Below, piece after piece: positions 7,106-14,521 of a DNA stretch of 32,694 nt (position 1 is its first letter; every line of letters begins with the position of its first letter). This DNA comes from Aeromicrobium sp. (GTDB lineage: Bacteria > Actinomycetota > Actinomycetes > Propionibacteriales > Nocardioidaceae), in NCBI GenBank assembly GCA_025965435.1, contig JAOPWZ010000022.1:1-32694 (forward strand), in the 5' to 3' direction. A model generated the notes under the pieces. That model did no database searches. It was not told the origin of the DNA and was given only the letters and a program-made list of their open reading frames with translations. The position numbers and the translations under genes were made by a program.

Positions 7106-8424
7106 ATCCACCGATGGGGGAGTCGCTGAGACGGCGCGACGGCATCCTCGCGGCCCGGACGGGCGAGACCATCTTCCCGTGGTTCGGCCCGACGTTCCGG
7201 TTCGGCGTCGGCGCCACGCGCGAGGCCGGCTTCGAGTGCTGCCGACTCGGCATGACCCGGGTGCTGGTCGTCACCGACGAGAACGTGGCGGCCACGGGCG
7301 CTCTCGACGACCTGCGACGCACCTTGCTGGCGGACGGCCTGCAGGTGGACGTCTGGGCGGGGTCACAGGCCGAGCCCACGGACGTGTCGATCGAGGCCGC
7401 GGTCCGCGAGGTGTCGGGGCTGGCCTTCGACGGGTTGATCGGCTTGGGCGGCGGCAGCTCGATCGACACCTGCAAGCTGATCAACCTCCTGACGACGCAC
7501 GGCGGGGCTCTGCGTGACTACGTGTCGGCACCTCACGGTGCCGGGCGTGCCGTGCCCGGTCCGCTCGCGCCGATGGTGGGCATCCCGACAACTGCGGGTA
7601 CTGGGTCTGAGTGCACCGCGCTGGCCGTCGTCGACCTCACCGAGACACACGTCAAGGCAGCGGTCTCGCACTACTCGATGCGCCCGGCCGTCGCGATCAT
7701 CGACCCGCTCAACTCCCTGAGCTGTCCGCCTGCCGTCACGGCGTCCGGCGGGTACGACGCTGTCGTGCAGGCGCTGGAGTCACTGACCTCGTTGGCGTGC
7801 GCGGACCGGCCCCCGGCGACCTCGCCGGGACAACGTCCCGTCTACGTCGGTCACAACCCGATCAGCAGCATGTGGTGTGAGCAGGCTGTCTCGTACGCCG
7901 GGCGCTTCCTGCAACGTGCAGTCGAGGACGGCGACGACCTCGAGGCGCGTGAGGGAATGTGCCTGGCCGCGCTGTGCTCACGGCTCGGCAACGCAGGAGT
8001 CCACATCCCTCACGCCAATGCGTACGCGGTCGCCGGGACCGCGGTGGGCTACCGGCCGTCGGGCTTCACCGTCGACCGGCCGCTCGTGCCGCACGGGGAG
8101 TCGGTGATAGCGACGGCGCCGGCGGCGTTCGACGCGACCTATGTGGCGGCGCCGGCCCGGTTCGACCGTGCCGCCGAGCTGCTCGGACTGCCCGAGCAGC
8201 GGCGACGCGACGCACCCACGACGGCCGTGGGCGACTGGCTGCGCGACTTGGTGGCGGCGACCGACGGGCCCGTGTCGTTGGAGAGGTTCGGGCTGACCCC
8301 TGACCAGATCCCCGCAATGGTCGACAAGGCCATGGCCCAGCAACGCGTCCTCGTGTGCGCACCGCTGGAGGTGACCACGGAGGTGCTGACCGGTGTCTTC
8401 GAACGGTCGTTCGCGCCTGCCTGA
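7102..8424 (+). CDS. iron-containing alcohol dehydrogenase, hydroxyacid-oxoacid transhydrogenase-like
   Basis: The 440-residue group III alcohol dehydrogenase has the nucleotide motif GLGGGSSID (near 114-122) and IPTTAGTGSE (161-170). Long stretches resemble mammalian ADHFE1, for example GHNPISSMW, GVHIPHANAYAVAG and RPLVPHGESV. ADHFE1 moves a hydride from 4-hydroxybutyrate to 2-oxoglutarate. In the metal site D219, the HIPH histidines (301, 304) and H331 are present, but the histidine expected four residues after D219 is Q223. That may alter metal binding or activity. It starts by ATGA overlap with a1 and is the last gene of operon I. A role in 2-hydroxyacid or semialdehyde redox chemistry is likely. 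Confidence 0.87.
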   Translation: MNPPMGESLRRRDGILAARTGETIFPWFGPTFRFGVGATREAGFECCRLGMTRVLVVTDENVAATGALDDLRRTLLADGLQVDVWAGSQAEPTDVSIEAAVREVSGLAFDGLIGLGGGSSIDTCKLINLLTTHGGALRDYVSAPHGAGRAVPGPLAPMVGIPTTAGTGSECTALAVVDLTETHVKAAVSHYSMRPAVAIIDPLNSLSCPPAVTASGGYDAVVQALESLTSLACADRPPATSPGQRPVYVGHNPISSMWCEQAVSYAGRFLQRAVEDGDDLEAREGMCLAALCSRLGNAGVHIPHANAYAVAGTAVGYRPSGFTVDRPLVPHGESVIATAPAAFDATYVAAPARFDRAAELLGLPEQRRRDAPTTAVGDWLRDLVAATDGPVSLERFGLTPDQIPAMVDKAMAQQRVLVCAPLEVTTEVLTGVFERSFAPA

Positions 8425-8442
8425 GTCGGACTCACACGTCGA

Positions 8443-9213
8443 TCACCAGAGCTCGGCGGGGAGGGTCGCGACGATGTCGCTGACGGGGCGACCGTCGCGA
8501 AGCATCGTCAGCACCGTCGACTCGGCCTGCTCGCCGGCGAGGCAGCGCTCCAGGACGTCGTCGATGACGGCATGGGGGACGACGCACACCCCGGTGTCGT
8601 CGCCGACGATGAGGTCGCCGGGACGCACCTGGACATCGCCGATCGTGACGGTGCCGTTGATCTCGACCGCCTCGAGACGGTGCCGGCCGGTGATCGGGGT
8701 GCGCCCGGCGCTCCAGACGAGGTGCTCGAGCTCGCGGATCGTGCCGACGTCGCGCACGCCGCCGTCGACAATGCACGCAGCGATGCCGGCCCCCTTGGCC
8801 CAAGTGGCCGACAGGCCGCCCATGACGGACACGTCGGGTGACCCGCCCTGGAAGACCGCGACGTCGCCAGCCTGCCCGACACCGTACAGGTCGCGATCGG
8901 CTAGCAGTGCGCGCTCCTTGCGGCCGTAGTGCGCACCGGGGGAGCCGCCGACGGGGGCGTAGCGCAGGGTGATGGCCGGTCCGCAGACCCGGCCCCCGGA
9001 GACGACCGGGCTGAACCGGCTGGCGGGGATGGCACCGCCAACTCCCAGCTCGTCGAGGGCGTCGGAGACCGTCGAGCACAGGTCGGTGATCGAGTGGAAC
9101 CCGGCCACGACCTCGGGTGACGGTCGCGCGACACGGGTCGTCACGATACGGCTCTCGTCGATCATCCCGAGCAGCCTCGGACGGACCTCGGCCAGTTCTT
9201 CCTCTGTCGCCAT
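8443..9213 (-). CDS. RraA family protein (RraA1), probable HMG/CHA aldolase-like lyase
   Basis: The 256-residue protein has the RraA fold signatures: a central DVSVMGGLSATWAKGAGIA, the metal/substrate loop VDGGVRD (R154, D155) and the C-terminal PGDLIVGDDTGVCVVP. RraA homologues outside Enterobacteria are often class II pyruvate aldolases (4-hydroxy-4-methyl-2-oxoglutarate type) or oxaloacetate decarboxylases, which suits a catabolic cluster better than RNase E control. ATG 9213 is preceded by AGGAGG and is preferred over an upstream ATG at 9282. It is convergent with operon I and divergent from operon II. It is one of two RraA genes here (the other is at 11474). Confidence 0.87.
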   Translation of the reverse strand: MATEEELAEVRPRLLGMIDESRIVTTRVARPSPEVVAGFHSITDLCSTVSDALDELGVGGAIPASRFSPVVSGGRVCGPAITLRYAPVGGSPGAHYGRKERALLADRDLYGVGQAGDVAVFQGGSPDVSVMGGLSATWAKGAGIAACIVDGGVRDVGTIRELEHLVWSAGRTPITGRHRLEAVEINGTVTIGDVQVRPGDLIVGDDTGVCVVPHAVIDDVLERCLAGEQAESTVLTMLRDGRPVSDIVATLPAELW

Positions 9214-9252
9214 GCATCCTCCTGTGGGGTCTGTACCAGAACTTAGCCACAA

Positions 9253-9264
9253 ATGGCCGCATAA
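9253..9264 (-). promoter_or_regulatory. operator-like site O4 upstream of RraA1
   Basis: The plus strand reads ATGGCCGCATAA, matching TTGGCCGTACAA at eight of 12 positions, with an identical TGGCCG core. It lies 40-51 bases upstream of the RraA1 start codon. It is the weakest of the five related sites. Confidence 0.35.
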
Positions 9265-9301
9265 ATCTAGGGGGTACATCACGCCTGAATGAGGAACACC
9301 A

Positions 9302-9329
9302 TTGACAAATGGTCGATCAACGGCACAAT
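9302..9329 (+). promoter_or_regulatory. putative promoter of operon II
   Basis: TTGACA (9302-9307), 16 bases and CACAAT (9324-9329) form a sigma-70-like promoter. The operator-like site at 9329 overlaps the last base of the -10 box. An alternative translation start (TTG at 9302) would fall in the -35 box and is rejected. Confidence 0.5.
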
Positions 9330-9340
9330 TGGCCGGACAA
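9329..9340 (+). promoter_or_regulatory. operator-like site O5 at the operon II promoter
   Basis: The site reads TTGGCCGGACAA and differs from the site at 3048 at one position. It lies between the -10 box and the start codon at 9362, where a bound repressor would block initiation. Confidence 0.5.
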
Positions 9341-9361
9341 ACTATGTGTGAGGAGGGTCAC

Positions 9362-9826
9362 GTGACGGACATCACCATGAGGCACCCGTCCCGACCGGGC
9401 TTCTACAACTGCGGCCTGCCCGCGGCCGTCAGGAGCAGCCTGGCCGAGGCGGGCGACGTCCTCATCCCGAGATCCGACACCATGCCCCCGGCCGGTGACA
9501 TCGCTGCCCTCTTCGTGTCCGAGCGGGTCAGTCCCGCAGAGGCGGCCGAGCTGGAGGGCATCCTCGGGGCGCTCACCGAGGTCTCGGTGGCCACGTTGAC
9601 CGACCTCGAGCTGAACCGGCCCGAGCGCTTCGCGGTGCTGCGCACGTGGGTCTACCAGGCCTACTACGGGTCGCCCGTCGTCACCGGGCTCATGCAGCTG
9701 CAGGGCTCGGCGTATCACGGTGCGCCCCAGCCCTTCGGCTACGAGCTGCACGAGGACGCCCCCGTCCCCACCGAACCGCGGGGAACCTTCATCCCGACCG
9801 AGGAGGTCGTCCGTGTCCGCCGTTGA
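9362..9826 (+). CDS. small subunit b1 of GMC dehydrogenase (gluconate 2-dehydrogenase subunit 3-like)
   Basis: The 154-residue protein starts at GTG 9362 with AGGAGG five bases upstream. It has VYQAYYGSPVVTGLM and YHGAPQPFGYEL, then a C-terminal TEEV tail, patterns typical of the small subunit that pairs with GMC dehydrogenases. It shares the YHGAPQPxGY and TEEV elements with the protein at 27426. No signal peptide or twin-arginine motif is visible. Its last codons contain the ribosome-binding site of the following flavoprotein gene, with a 14-base overlap, so the two subunits should be made in a fixed ratio. Function is inferred from family and position. Confidence 0.72.
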   Translation: MTDITMRHPSRPGFYNCGLPAAVRSSLAEAGDVLIPRSDTMPPAGDIAALFVSERVSPAEAAELEGILGALTEVSVATLTDLELNRPERFAVLRTWVYQAYYGSPVVTGLMQLQGSAYHGAPQPFGYELHEDAPVPTEPRGTFIPTEEVVRVRR

Positions 9827-11471
9827 GCAGGCAGAAGTCGTCGTCATCGGAGCAGGCGTCGGTGGCGGTGCCATCGCGTCGCGGCTCCTGGAGTCGGGTG
9901 TGCGGGTGGTGATGCTCGAGCAGGGTCCGCACATCGACCCGCTCGACCACGCGCAACTGCGCACGGACTGGGAGTTCTCGTTGACGCGCGAGTGGGCCTT
10001 CGACCCCAACGTGCGAGGCCTCGACGAGGACTACCCGGTCACGGGCGACGGCTTCAACCCCTTCCTGTTCAACGCCGTGGGTGGCAGCACCAATCACTAC
10101 GGGGGATTCTGGCACCGGATGAAACCGGCGGAGTTCCGCAAGGGCACCGAGCACGGACTCGCGAACTCCGAGGACTGGCCGATCAGCCATGAGGACCTCG
10201 TGCCGTACTACGAGGAGAACGACCGGCGCTTCGGCGTGTCCGGTCTGGCCGGTGACCCGAGCCACCCGCCGCGCGAGCCGCGTCCCACTCCGCCGCTGCG
10301 GCACGGTCCGTACGCCCGCATCATCGCGGACGGCCTCGACCGGCTCGGCTGGCACTGGTGGCCGGCCGACAACGCGATCGCCTCGGTGCCGTACCGCGGC
10401 AGGCAGGCCTGCAACAACTGCGGCATGTGCACGCCCGGATGTCCGCGTGGCTCACTGGGCACCGCGACCGAGGCCTACATCAAGCCGGCGCTGCGGGCCG
10501 GGCTCGACCTGCGCGTCGGCGCCCGCGTCGTGCGGATCTGCACCGACCACACGGGCAAGGCCTCAGGGGTCGAGTACGTGGACCGCGCCACCCGCGCCAT
10601 GCACCGCGTCGACGCGCCGCTCGTCGTGCTGGCAGCCAACGGCATCGGCACGCCTCGCATCCTGCTGAACTCGGCCAACGCCCAGGCGCCCCATGGCCTT
10701 GCGAACGAGCACGATCAGGTGGGGCGCAACCTGATGTTGCACGGCTACGTGCTCGCCGACATCTGGTACGACCAGCCGACCGGGCACTTCATGGGCCCGT
10801 GGGGCGCCTCGACGTTCTCGCACGAGTTCCATGCCACCGACGCGATGCGGGGTGCCGTCAACGGCATGACCTTGACCTTCGGCGCCGGCTTCGGCCCCGC
10901 CGCGGTGTCGTTGGGCGGTACGACCGGGATCGCGCCCGTCGCGTGGGGCCAGGCGCACCACGCCGAGTTCGCCCGGGCGTTCGACCACAACGTGTTCGCG
11001 GCCCTGCAGATCGAGGACCTGCCCCAGTCCGACAACCGGATCACTCTCGACCCCGACGTCGTCGACTCCTCCGGCATCCCGGCTGCACGTCGGCACTACC
11101 GCCTGCACGAGAACGACCGGACCCTGCTGGAGTTCGGCACCCAGCGACTCCAAGAGTTCGCGACGGCCAGTGGGGCTCGCAGCATCGATGTGCAACCGGT
11201 CGACGACCGATACAACCCGCCGGGCTGGCACCTGATGGGCACGGCCCGCATGGGCGCGCGGCCGGAGTCGTCCGTCGTCGACTCGTGGCACCGCGCCTGG
11301 AACGTCCCCGGTCTGGTGATCTGCGACGGCAGCTCGATGACCACCGGCGGAGCTGTCAACCCGACCTCGACGATCGGGGCCATGGCGCTGCGCTGCGCCG
11401 ACGGGCTCATCGCATCGATGCGATCGGGTCTCGCCGTCGCAGCCGATCCCGCTCCGGCAGGACGGGCCTGA
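9813..11471 (+). CDS. GMC family FAD-dependent dehydrogenase B1 (catalytic subunit)
   Basis: The 552-residue flavoprotein has an FAD motif VIGAGVGGG (from residue 11) and the catalytic pair H473 (GWHLMGTARMG) and N516 (VNPTSTI). Its cysteine cluster has four members, C200-x2-C203-x2-C206-x3-C210-P, one more than in the type A enzymes, and could hold an Fe-S cluster. It starts at GTG 9813 inside b1, with AGGAGG at 9801-9806. No export signal is seen. It is closely similar to the protein at 27892 and only more distantly to the type A enzymes. It should be an FAD alcohol or sugar dehydrogenase with an unknown substrate and electron acceptor. Confidence 0.9.
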   Translation: MSAVEQAEVVVIGAGVGGGAIASRLLESGVRVVMLEQGPHIDPLDHAQLRTDWEFSLTREWAFDPNVRGLDEDYPVTGDGFNPFLFNAVGGSTNHYGGFWHRMKPAEFRKGTEHGLANSEDWPISHEDLVPYYEENDRRFGVSGLAGDPSHPPREPRPTPPLRHGPYARIIADGLDRLGWHWWPADNAIASVPYRGRQACNNCGMCTPGCPRGSLGTATEAYIKPALRAGLDLRVGARVVRICTDHTGKASGVEYVDRATRAMHRVDAPLVVLAANGIGTPRILLNSANAQAPHGLANEHDQVGRNLMLHGYVLADIWYDQPTGHFMGPWGASTFSHEFHATDAMRGAVNGMTLTFGAGFGPAAVSLGGTTGIAPVAWGQAHHAEFARAFDHNVFAALQIEDLPQSDNRITLDPDVVDSSGIPAARRHYRLHENDRTLLEFGTQRLQEFATASGARSIDVQPVDDRYNPPGWHLMGTARMGARPESSVVDSWHRAWNVPGLVICDGSSMTTGGAVNPTSTIGAMALRCADGLIASMRSGLAVAADPAPAGRA

Positions 11472-11473
11472 CC

Positions 11474-12181
11474 GTGACGGGCGACATCTCCTCCGAGATC
11501 ATCCAGCGCTACCGCCAGGTGCCGGCCGCCGTGGTCGCGTCCGTACTGCACCAGAAGGGCTACCGCTCGGTGGCGCCCGACAGCCTCGGGGCGCTCGTGC
11601 CCGACACCCGTATGGTCGGCACGGCCGTCACCCTGCGGTGTGCGCCGGCTCGCGAGGACGTCAGCATCCCCTCTGTCGTCACTGCACCGGATTATCCGCA
11701 GCGAGCCGCGATCGAGGCCTGTGGTCCCGACCAGGTGCTCGTGGTCGACGGTCGCGGGATCACGTCGGCCGCTGTCGGGGGCGAGATCTACCTGTCTCGG
11801 CTGGAGCGCAGAGGGGCGGCCGGCTACGTCGTTGACGGCAGCGTGCGCGACGCCGACGGGCTCCGCGAGCTAGGACTGCCCGTCTTCTCGCGGTCGACGT
11901 CATCTGCTCCCCACCACGCCAAGCACATCGCGGTCGACTGGGACGTGCCAATCGGCATCGGTGAGGTGCTCGTGCTGCCCGGCGACCTCGTCGTGGGCGA
12001 CGACGACGGACTGACGGTGGTGCCGCGTGGACTGGCGATCGAGGTGCTCGAGACAGCCGAGCGCACGCTGGCCCTGGAGACCTTCGTGCTCGGCCGCATC
12101 CGTGACGGGGCGCCGCTCGACGGCACCTTCCCCCCCGACGAGGCCACCCGTGCCGCCTTCGACGCTGCGAGCAGCCGATGA
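11474..12181 (+). CDS. RraA family protein (RraA2), probable aldolase-like lyase
   Basis: The 235-residue protein carries the RraA signatures VVDGRGITSAAVGGE, VVDGSVRD (R125, D126) and LPGDLVVGDDDGLTVVP. GTG 11474 lies two bases after the GMC B1 stop. The homologous class II aldolases cleave 4-hydroxy-2-oxoacids to pyruvate plus a second oxo compound using a divalent metal; that activity would fit downstream of the dehydratase and oxidases in this cluster. It differs clearly from RraA1 at its N-terminus and around the ligand loop, so the two may act on different intermediates. It overlaps the next gene by 4 bases (ATGA). Confidence 0.86.
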   Translation: MTGDISSEIIQRYRQVPAAVVASVLHQKGYRSVAPDSLGALVPDTRMVGTAVTLRCAPAREDVSIPSVVTAPDYPQRAAIEACGPDQVLVVDGRGITSAAVGGEIYLSRLERRGAAGYVVDGSVRDADGLRELGLPVFSRSTSSAPHHAKHIAVDWDVPIGIGEVLVLPGDLVVGDDDGLTVVPRGLAIEVLETAERTLALETFVLGRIRDGAPLDGTFPPDEATRAAFDAASSR

Positions 12182-13215
12182 GCGAGTGGTTGGCGCAGGT
12201 GACTGCTGCGGCGGCCGAGGTACTCCCGCGCGGGGTCTTCGACTGGCTCGACGGCGGGTCCGGCACGGAGTGGACGCTGCGCGAGAACGTGCGTGCCTGG
12301 GGCGACGTCGTCCTGCGGCCGGACCACCTCGTCGACGTGACCACGGTGTCGACCTCCACGACGTTGCTCGGCACCCGGGTCGCGACGCCCGTGGGCGTCG
12401 CGCCCACGGGTTTTCACGGGGTCGCCCATCCGGACGGCGAGGTGGCCACGGCGCAAGCTGCTGCGACCGCAGGCGACCTGTTGGTGCTGTCGGCCCGCAC
12501 CTCGCTGCGGCTCGAGGACATCGCCGAGCACTGCGGGCCGTGGTGGTACCAGTCGTACATCTTCCAGGATCGGACCGTGACGGACGCGATGGTGCGACGT
12601 GCCGCCGACTGTGGTGCCCGTGCCGTCGTGCTGACGGTCGACGCGCCGGTGCTGGGGCGGCGGCGACGCAATCGCGACCAGGGTCTGGTCGACCGGTCTG
12701 TCATGGAGATCAACTCCGGACCGGTCAGCGACCCGAAGGCTCTCGAGCAGACCGCTGACCTGACCCTGGCCGACATCGGCTGGATGCACGAGCTCACCGG
12801 CCTGCCCGTCGTCGTCAAGGGCGTCCTGCGAGGCGACACGGCGCAGCGGTGCGTCGAGGCTGGTGCCAGCGCGATCTGGGTCTCGAACCACGGCGGACGT
12901 CAGCTCGACGGTGCGGTGCCCGCTGCGGCAGTGCTCCCGGAAGTCGTGGCGTCGCTCGACGGCAGCGCCGAGGTGTACGCCGATGGCGGAGTCTCGAACG
13001 GCACCGACGTGCTGCGCGCTCTCGCCCTTGGGGCAGACGGCGTATTCCTCGGTCGGCCGCCTCTGTGGGGCCTGGCGACGGGCGGGCGTGAGGGCGTGGA
13101 GGAGGTGCTCGACAGCTTCCGTGTCGAGCTCGAGACGGCGATGAGGCTGTGCGGCCGGACGACGATCGAGTCCCTCGGACGAGACCTGGTCTGGGGTGGT
13201 CCCGGTGGCGTCTGA
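12178..13215 (+). CDS. FMN-dependent alpha-hydroxy-acid oxidase/dehydrogenase
   Basis: The 345-residue TIM-barrel flavoprotein of the glycolate oxidase / lactate / mandelate dehydrogenase family has the proton-abstracting H238 in SNHGGRQLD, R241, an FMN-contacting lysine K214 (VVVKGVL), TVDAPVLGRRRRNR and the C-terminal phosphate loop DGGVSNGTDVLRAL with FLGRPPLWG. It oxidises a 2-hydroxyacid to a 2-oxoacid with oxygen or a quinone as acceptor. It is coupled to RraA2 by an ATGA overlap. In context it could recycle lactate- or glycolate-like fragments. No membrane-anchoring insertion is evident, so a soluble enzyme is likely. Confidence 0.9.
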   Translation: MSEWLAQVTAAAAEVLPRGVFDWLDGGSGTEWTLRENVRAWGDVVLRPDHLVDVTTVSTSTTLLGTRVATPVGVAPTGFHGVAHPDGEVATAQAAATAGDLLVLSARTSLRLEDIAEHCGPWWYQSYIFQDRTVTDAMVRRAADCGARAVVLTVDAPVLGRRRRNRDQGLVDRSVMEINSGPVSDPKALEQTADLTLADIGWMHELTGLPVVVKGVLRGDTAQRCVEAGASAIWVSNHGGRQLDGAVPAAAVLPEVVASLDGSAEVYADGGVSNGTDVLRALALGADGVFLGRPPLWGLATGGREGVEEVLDSFRVELETAMRLCGRTTIESLGRDLVWGGPGGV

Positions 13216-14182
13216 CCTGCCGGACTACGCGGACCTGATGGCCCGTACCGACGCTCCTCCGGGCTCCACATGGGGTCTGTTCGGTGATGGTGTCACCGGC
13301 GACGTCGGGACGATCGGCCTGCTCGGGCCCGAGCAGCTGATGCGCGGAGTCGCGAGCGTCGTCGACGGCGAGTGCTACTCGCTCAACTACCCGATCGACG
13401 CCTTCGAACCGCCGATGCTCGGCACGAGGCCAGCCGCCACCATGACCCTGTCGAGCCGTCACAGCGAACATCTCGACGACGTGCTCGACCGCTTCAACCC
13501 GCAGAGCAGCTCGCAGATCGACGGTCTGCGGCATCGCAGGCACGAGCGCCATGGCTTCTACAACGGGGTGCCTGCGACGGAGGTCGGGTCTGACAACACC
13601 CGCCTCGGGACACAGGGCTGGGCGGAGCGAGGCATCGTGGGCCGAGGCCTGGTGCTCGACGCGCAGGAGGTGCTCGCCGGCGGCGACAGCGCGTGGCACG
13701 AAGAGGGAGCGGTCATCACCGCCGACCAGCTCGAGGAGGTGCTGGTCCATCACGGCCTGCGGCCCGAGGTCGGTGACATCGTCGTGCTGCACACAGGATG
13801 GGCGCACTGGTACCTGGACGAGCTGGACGATGCGGACCGGGCCCGCTGTCGCACGGCCGGGCGCTACACCGGCGTCGCGCAGGCCCGGTCGACGATCGAG
13901 TGGCTCTGGGACCATCGTGTCTCCCTGGTGGCCTCGGACACGTTCGCGTTCGAGGTGATCCCTCCGATGGCGTCGTCGGAGTTCTCGTCCAGGCACGACG
14001 GCGGACTCATGCACCAGGAGCTGATCGGGCTGCTGGGACTGGCCATGGGGGAGCTGTGGGACCTGCACGACCTGGCGGCAGCCTGTCGCTCTGACGGGCG
14101 ACGTAAGTGCCTCGTGACGTCGGCCCCGCTGCACGTCCCGGGTGGCGTCTCGACCCCGGCCAATGCGCTGGCGATGCGCTGA
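13205..14182 (+). CDS. cyclase family protein (metal-dependent hydrolase), atypical long form
   Basis: The roughly 325-residue protein belongs to the kynurenine formamidase / isatin hydrolase-like cyclase superfamily (PF04199): NYPIDAFEPP near the start, a modified metal motif SSSQIDGLRH (Q104, D106, H110) in place of HxGTHxDxxxH, and VLHTGWAHWY. Its first histidine is replaced by glutamine, as I recall for the long QxDGLRH subfamily. Such enzymes open lactam, amide or lactone rings. The start is uncertain: GTG 13205 has a weak GGGGTGG upstream, and GTG 13196 is also possible; both overlap the preceding gene. It is the last gene of operon II. Confidence 0.8.
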   Translation: MASDLPDYADLMARTDAPPGSTWGLFGDGVTGDVGTIGLLGPEQLMRGVASVVDGECYSLNYPIDAFEPPMLGTRPAATMTLSSRHSEHLDDVLDRFNPQSSSQIDGLRHRRHERHGFYNGVPATEVGSDNTRLGTQGWAERGIVGRGLVLDAQEVLAGGDSAWHEEGAVITADQLEEVLVHHGLRPEVGDIVVLHTGWAHWYLDELDDADRARCRTAGRYTGVAQARSTIEWLWDHRVSLVASDTFAFEVIPPMASSEFSSRHDGGLMHQELIGLLGLAMGELWDLHDLAAACRSDGRRKCLVTSAPLHVPGGVSTPANALAMR

Positions 14183-14320
14183 TGAACATCTCCTGTGACG
14201 GCAGCAGATCACAACTGACGTCCAATTGCCTCGATCGGACTATTGTTTCATCAGGCGGTCTCTGTTTAGTATGGCGAAACACAAAATGTGTTGCACGTCT
14301 CACTCAAGGGAGTCCCGAGC
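14183..14320. promoter_or_regulatory. control region upstream of operon III
   Basis: A 138-base gap that is more A+T-rich than its surroundings. It holds a promoter candidate, TTGTTT (14243-14248), 18 bases and TAGTAT (14267-14272). A perfect 15-bp inverted repeat, AACACA-AAA-TGTGTT (14278-14292), lies over the expected transcription start. This repeat is unlike the five GntR-type sites, so a second regulator is likely. An imperfect wider symmetry, CAATTGCC with GGACTATTG (14223-14245), is also visible. Confidence 0.5.
14278..14292 (+). repeat. 15-bp inverted repeat, candidate operator of operon III
   Basis: Perfect symmetry AACACA-AAA-TGTGTT. It is placed about six bases after a TAGTAT -10 candidate and 29 bases before the tautomerase start codon. 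The IclR protein encoded at the end of the operon is one possible ligand, but nothing in the sequence proves it. Confidence 0.5.
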
Positions 14321-14521
14321 ATGCCGATCCTGCAGCTCCACCTACTGGAGGGCCGTCCTTCGGCGACCAAGGCCCAGCTCGTCGAGGAGCTGACCCGAAC
14401 CGTCGAGCGCGTGCTCGGCTCACCCACCGATCGCATCCAGATCCTGATCTCCGAGTACGGCGACGGGCAGTGGGCCAAGGGCGGTCGAGCACTCGAGCTG
14501 AACAACGGGACGGTCTCGTGA
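14321..14521 (+). CDS. 4-oxalocrotonate tautomerase-like protein
   Basis: The 66-residue protein begins MPILQLHLLEGR, giving the catalytic N-terminal proline (Pro1 after Met removal). It keeps the family pattern EELTRTVERVLGSP. Usual family members of 60-80 residues form hexamers and move keto-enol double bonds in 2-hydroxymuconate-like dienols. R11 of the mature numbering is present (EGR). The upstream AAGGGA is modest. It ends in a GTGA overlap with the cyclase-family gene. In the cluster it probably rearranges an unsaturated or enol intermediate after ring opening. Confidence 0.85.
   Translation: MPILQLHLLEGRPSATKAQLVEELTRTVERVLGSPTDRIQILISEYGDGQWAKGGRALELNNGTVS

Noticed and set aside
8422-8434. 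Hairpin TGAGT-CGG-ACTCA between convergent Fe-ADH and RraA1 genes as a terminator
   Set aside because: The stem is only 5 bp, there is no T-tract and it is not G+C-rich enough; it is likely chance.
8443-12181. RraA proteins as regulators of RNase E
   Set aside because: Both genes lie in catabolic units, and the family outside Enterobacteria is better explained as pyruvate aldolases or decarboxylases.
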